From Lachnoclostridium sp. UBA3320 (GTDB lineage Bacteria; Bacillota; Clostridia; Lachnospirales; Lachnospiraceae), in the NCBI GenBank assembly GCA_002361175.1, contig DESG01000022.1, positions 1 through 26,849 of the forward strand: a stretch of 26,849 bases of DNA, read 5' to 3'. Below, one piece after another: positions 25,301 to 26,849 of this stretch; position 1 is the stretch's first letter, and each line of letters begins with the position of its first letter. Below the pieces are notes generated by a model. It saw nothing but the letters and a program-made list of their open reading frames with translations, was not told the origin of the DNA and did no database searches. Both the position numbers and the translations under genes were made by a program.

Positions 25301-25862
25301 TGAATATTTTGAGGATGATATTGTCGGTCTGTTTGTAGAGTTCGTGAAAACAGTCTATGGTGCAGACACACTGGATGAAAATCTGAAATTCATTGCTGAT
25401 GCACTGGGTGGCAAGGGACAACCTAAAGAAGTGATTCGGAATTATTTTCTTAATGATTTTTATAAGGAGCATTGTAGTATGTATCAAGCAACTGGCTCTG
25501 GAAAACGCCCGATTTACTGGCTGTTTGACAGCGGCAAGAAGAACGGCTTTAAGGCACTCATTTATATGCACCGCTATCAGCCAGACACCATTGCCCGTAT
25601 CCGTACCGATTATGTGCATGAACAGCAGGCTCGTTATCGTACATCTATTGCCGATCTGGAACAGCGTATAGCCAATGCTTCCACTGGCGAGCGTGTGAAA
25701 CTAAATAAAAAGCTGACTGCTTTGCAGGCTCAAGATACCGAGATCCGTACCTATGAGGAAAAGATTCATCACCTTGCCGACCAGATGATCTCCATCGACC
25801 TGGATGACGGTGTGAAGAAGAACTATGCAATTTTTCAGGATGTTTTGGCTAAAATAAAGTAA
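22353..25862 (+). CDS. pglX: BREX-1 adenine-specific DNA methyltransferase PglX (BrxX)
   Basis: Host-marking methylase of type 1 BREX, expected to make N6-methyladenine at a short non-palindromic site and to be needed for defence. Of the 1169 residues, 1-310 form a helical N-terminal region (MDKNAIKKFAVWARTELIAR, typical start), the SAM-binding motif I is DPCSGSG from Asp327, followed by YGLDIDDRAAQLAYF, and the catalytic motif IV NPPY is at 500-503 for an N6-adenine enzyme. Residues about 506-868 carry the target-recognition part and are coded by a much more AT-rich segment. The C-terminal quarter is helical and charged. An ATG at 22347 is only 1 nt from the SD AAGGAG (22340-22345); the ATG at 22353 has a 7-nt spacing and was preferred. 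No stop or frameshift is seen. Confidence 0.95.
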   Translation: MDKNAIKKFAVWARTELIARVSLKGVEYGITEDNIVDAVADSINGKVLTDVEKKQRQALIAEINDKGYKQVMEEVAYTWFNRFSALRFMEVNGYLPSHVRVFTDEENNFKPQIITEAIHLDLDGLDMEKVYELKEAEKTEELYKYLLIVQCNALNKILPRMFQKISDYTELLLPDNLLRDGSAIQQMIELIPEDDWKDAVQIIGWLYQYYNSEKKDDVFAALKKNVKITKENIPAATQLFTPDWIVRYMVENSLGRLWLEGHPDAKEQLLPTEEEQSAYVAGNRDPEDTKWHYYLEEAEQEPEVQAQLAEIRKEYAALTPDQMKVIDPCSGSGHILAYMFDVLMKIYESYGYTTREAVASIVENNIYGLDIDDRAAQLAYFAVMMKARQYDRRFFSRGIQPHVYAIVESNHVDKFAVEYFCNGNAKLKAAMDTIISELHDAKEYGSILTVTSQDWSALYDRFAEITEDIHMSHDVALAELLPLVQVAEALAQKYDVVVTNPPYMGINNASEKMNQYAKNIYQTSKYDLSTICMEKTLAMCRKSGLMAMINIPVWMSKSSFEELRHSLLINHTFVNMLHCGRGIFGSDFGTTAFVIRKSYIDGYAAIFHQLFDEMGAVDSIDQKEKWFFERKGYFVAKQKKFLNIASYPIAYSTSQRLLEILDEEKPLSDYAYPRKGLTTGDNDTFVRLWFEVDSQKFSMLHNGKKWFPMTKGGEFRRWYGNNDYIVNWENNGFEIRNFKDEKGKLRSRPQNMQFYFREGISWNDTTATGKIAFRYQPAGYISNASGPCVFTDEDLLYLFGLLNSIVSQKLLEILAPNMKFEVGQMALVPIIKKTSSIINDLVQNTIEIAKADWDSFENSWDFRYHPLLRKVSTIAEAFDQWRDECDNRFNQLKANEEELNRIFIDIYGLQDELTSEVEDKDVTVRKANLGRDIRSFISYTVGCMFGRYSLDVDGLVYAGGEWNNSNYMSFLADKDNIIPISDDEYFEDDIVGLFVEFVKTVYGADTLDENLKFIADALGGKGQPKEVIRNYFLNDFYKEHCSMYQATGSGKRPIYWLFDSGKKNGFKALIYMHRYQPDTIARIRTDYVHEQQARYRTSIADLEQRIANASTGERVKLNKKLTALQAQDTEIRTYEEKIHHLADQMISIDLDDGVKKNYAIFQDVLAKIK
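23870..24955 (+). other. AT-rich mosaic block inside pglX covering the specificity region
   Basis: Just after the NPPY codons the composition changes abruptly. Hand counts of 60-base samples give 31 G+C at 23221-23280 (before), 16 at 24241-24300 (inside) and 29 at 25081-25140 (after). Codons shift from CTG/CGT/ACC to TTA/AGA/ATA types inside and back again afterwards. The reading frame is unbroken. Borders were placed by eye and may be off by 30 bases. Confidence 0.75.
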
Positions 25863-25878
25863 AGGAGGCTGGTAAGCA

Positions 25879-26832
25879 GTGGAACAGAAATCTCAAAAAA
25901 CAAAAAAAATTCGTGAAAAAGAAAATGCAATTTTGGATTCAGTGAGTCCAAAATTCAACAGAAGCATGATTGCTTATCATGAAACTGGAGATTTATTTGC
26001 CGATACCTGTGAAATTGTAGAAAGTGCCCAGAGCATAGCTTATGCTACCGTTGATACGATTCTGGTTCAAAGGAACTGGTTGATTGGCAAGCGAATTGCA
26101 ATGGAGTGTCTGGACGAAAACGGAAAAGCAGACTATGGTAAAAAGACAATGAAGAAATTGTCTGCTGAATTGAAAGAAAAATATGGAAAAGGGTTTGACT
26201 TTAGCAGCTTATACAAGTATGTGAAGTTCCATCAGGAGTTTCCTCAAATTTTGGACTCACTGAGTCCAAAGTCTGGTCGACCGCTGTCATGGACGCATTA
26301 TAGAATTTTGCTTCAGGAAACATCACCAGAAGCAAGAGCATGGTATGCGAAGGAAGCTCAGGAACAGGCATGGTCTGTTCGTACATTGCAGCGGAATGTT
26401 TCTTCTCAATACTACTATCGGATGTTGATGTCTCAAAACACAGAACCTGTTGAAAAAGAAATGAAGGAACTGACTGCCTCTTATCAGACAGATAAGTTAG
26501 AGTTCATCAAAAATCCGGTCATAGCGGAATTTCTGGGTCTGGCTTCTAATGCGGACTTTACGGAGAGTGAGTTAGAACAGCGAATTATTACACATATTCA
26601 GAAATTTCTTATGGAAATGGGAAAAGGCTATGCTTTTGTTGCAAGACAGCAACACATTCGCACAGAAAAAGAGGATTACTATATTGACCTTGTTTTTTAT
26701 AATTATATCCTGAAATGTTTTGTTCTAATTGATTTGAAAACGACTAAAATCACGCATCAGGATGTTGGGCAAATGGATATGTATATTCGTATGTATGATG
26801 AAATGAAACGAAATGAGGGAGACAACCCATAG
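25879..26832 (+). CDS. DUF1016 (YhcG-like) PD-(D/E)XK nuclease-fold protein, probably truncated at the C-terminus
   Basis: The 317-residue product has the DUF1016 N-terminal helical domain (RNWLIGKRIAMECLDENG, YGKKTMKKLSAELKEKYGKGF) and LSWTHYRILLQE, then a nuclease-fold C-terminal part: DYYIDLVFYNYILKCFVLID with DLK; Asp270 and Asp285-x-Lys287 fit a D...(D/E)xK site, with Asp in place of the more common Glu. Family members usually run on for some 25-40 residues after GDNP, whereas here TAG follows at once. The start is GTG with AAGGAGG 10 nt upstream; no nearby in-frame ATG competes. It lies 16 nt after pglX, where pglZ would normally come, so it looks like an accessory gene inserted in the BREX operon. 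Activity is unproven for the family here. Confidence 0.82.
   Translation: MEQKSQKTKKIREKENAILDSVSPKFNRSMIAYHETGDLFADTCEIVESAQSIAYATVDTILVQRNWLIGKRIAMECLDENGKADYGKKTMKKLSAELKEKYGKGFDFSSLYKYVKFHQEFPQILDSLSPKSGRPLSWTHYRILLQETSPEARAWYAKEAQEQAWSVRTLQRNVSSQYYYRMLMSQNTEPVEKEMKELTASYQTDKLEFIKNPVIAEFLGLASNADFTESELEQRIITHIQKFLMEMGKGYAFVARQQHIRTEKEDYYIDLVFYNYILKCFVLIDLKTTKITHQDVGQMDMYIRMYDEMKRNEGDNP
25931..25953. repeat. Copy 1 of a palindrome inside the DUF1016 gene
   Basis: Arms TTTTGGATTCA (25931-25941) and TGAGTCCAAAA (25943-25953) pair around one central base, with a single T:G mismatch. In frame it encodes ILDSVSPK. Its 21-bp core differs from copy 2 at two positions. Confidence 0.8.
26250..26270. 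repeat. Copy 2 of the palindrome inside the DUF1016 gene
   Basis: Arms TTTGGACTCA (26250-26259) and TGAGTCCAAA (26261-26270) form a perfect palindrome around one central base. In the same reading frame as copy 1 it encodes ILDSLSPK, 106 codons further on. Confidence 0.85.
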
Positions 26833-26849
26833 GCGCGAACTTAAGCAAA

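Noticed and set aside
18793..25862. Type I or type IIL restriction-modification or DISARM system
   Set aside because: The DUF1819, DUF1788, large P-loop ATPase and PglX order is specific to type 1 BREX; no helicase-type HsdR, no HsdS and no DISARM DrmA/B are present.

Overview
The window looks like the chromosome of a low-GC anaerobic member of the Clostridia, most likely a gut Lachnospiraceae (inference). Reasons: strongly AT-rich housekeeping genes, a full-length pyruvate:ferredoxin oxidoreductase, MEP isoprenoid genes next to uppS and cdsA, a TrpB2-type tryptophan synthase beta chain, and a secreted CAP protein with a Pro/Thr linker and bacterial Ig-like domains. No rRNA, tRNA, CRISPR array or intact insertion sequence was seen.

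Layout. 1-458: 3' end of a coiled-coil, possibly Rpn-like gene and its terminator. 533-5845: a five-gene envelope/isoprenoid operon (uppS, cdsA, dxr, rseP, ispG) behind a recognisable promoter. 5860-7450: a perfect-consensus promoter drives an M56 (BlaR1-like) membrane protease that overlaps a small secreted-protein gene. 7461-8083: a 22-codon ORF, possibly a gene remnant, followed by a DUF4869 protein. 8115-10942 (minus strand): DAHP synthase followed 15 nt later by the secreted CAP protein. 11048-14733: the nifJ (PFOR) transcription unit. 14800-16244 (minus): orphan trpB2 with a clear promoter set in nested inverted repeats. 16348-16491: a 144-nt palindromic, highly structured element. 16533-17218 (minus): a GNAT acetyltransferase.

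17284 to the right edge is a type 1 BREX phage-defence operon: an Xre-type regulator, brxA, brxB, brxC and pglX, then a DUF1016/YhcG-like PD-(D/E)XK protein. pglZ and brxL, which normally complete the system, are not in the window and would have to lie beyond the right edge. The BREX genes are visibly richer in GC and use different codons from the AT-rich chromosomal genes on the left, consistent with an acquired island.

Most interesting signals: (a) the specificity half of pglX is a sharply AT-rich block within GC-richer flanks, the pattern expected from domain replacement; (b) the DUF1016 gene carries two near-identical 21-bp palindromes in the same reading frame, 318 bp apart, each encoding ILDS(V/L)SPK, and stops early at a point where a frame change restores conserved-looking residues; (c) the structured 144-nt element; (d) an internal ribosome-binding site and ATG inside the first, possibly Rpn-like, ORF; (e) the M56 protease/secreted small protein pair behind a perfect consensus promoter.
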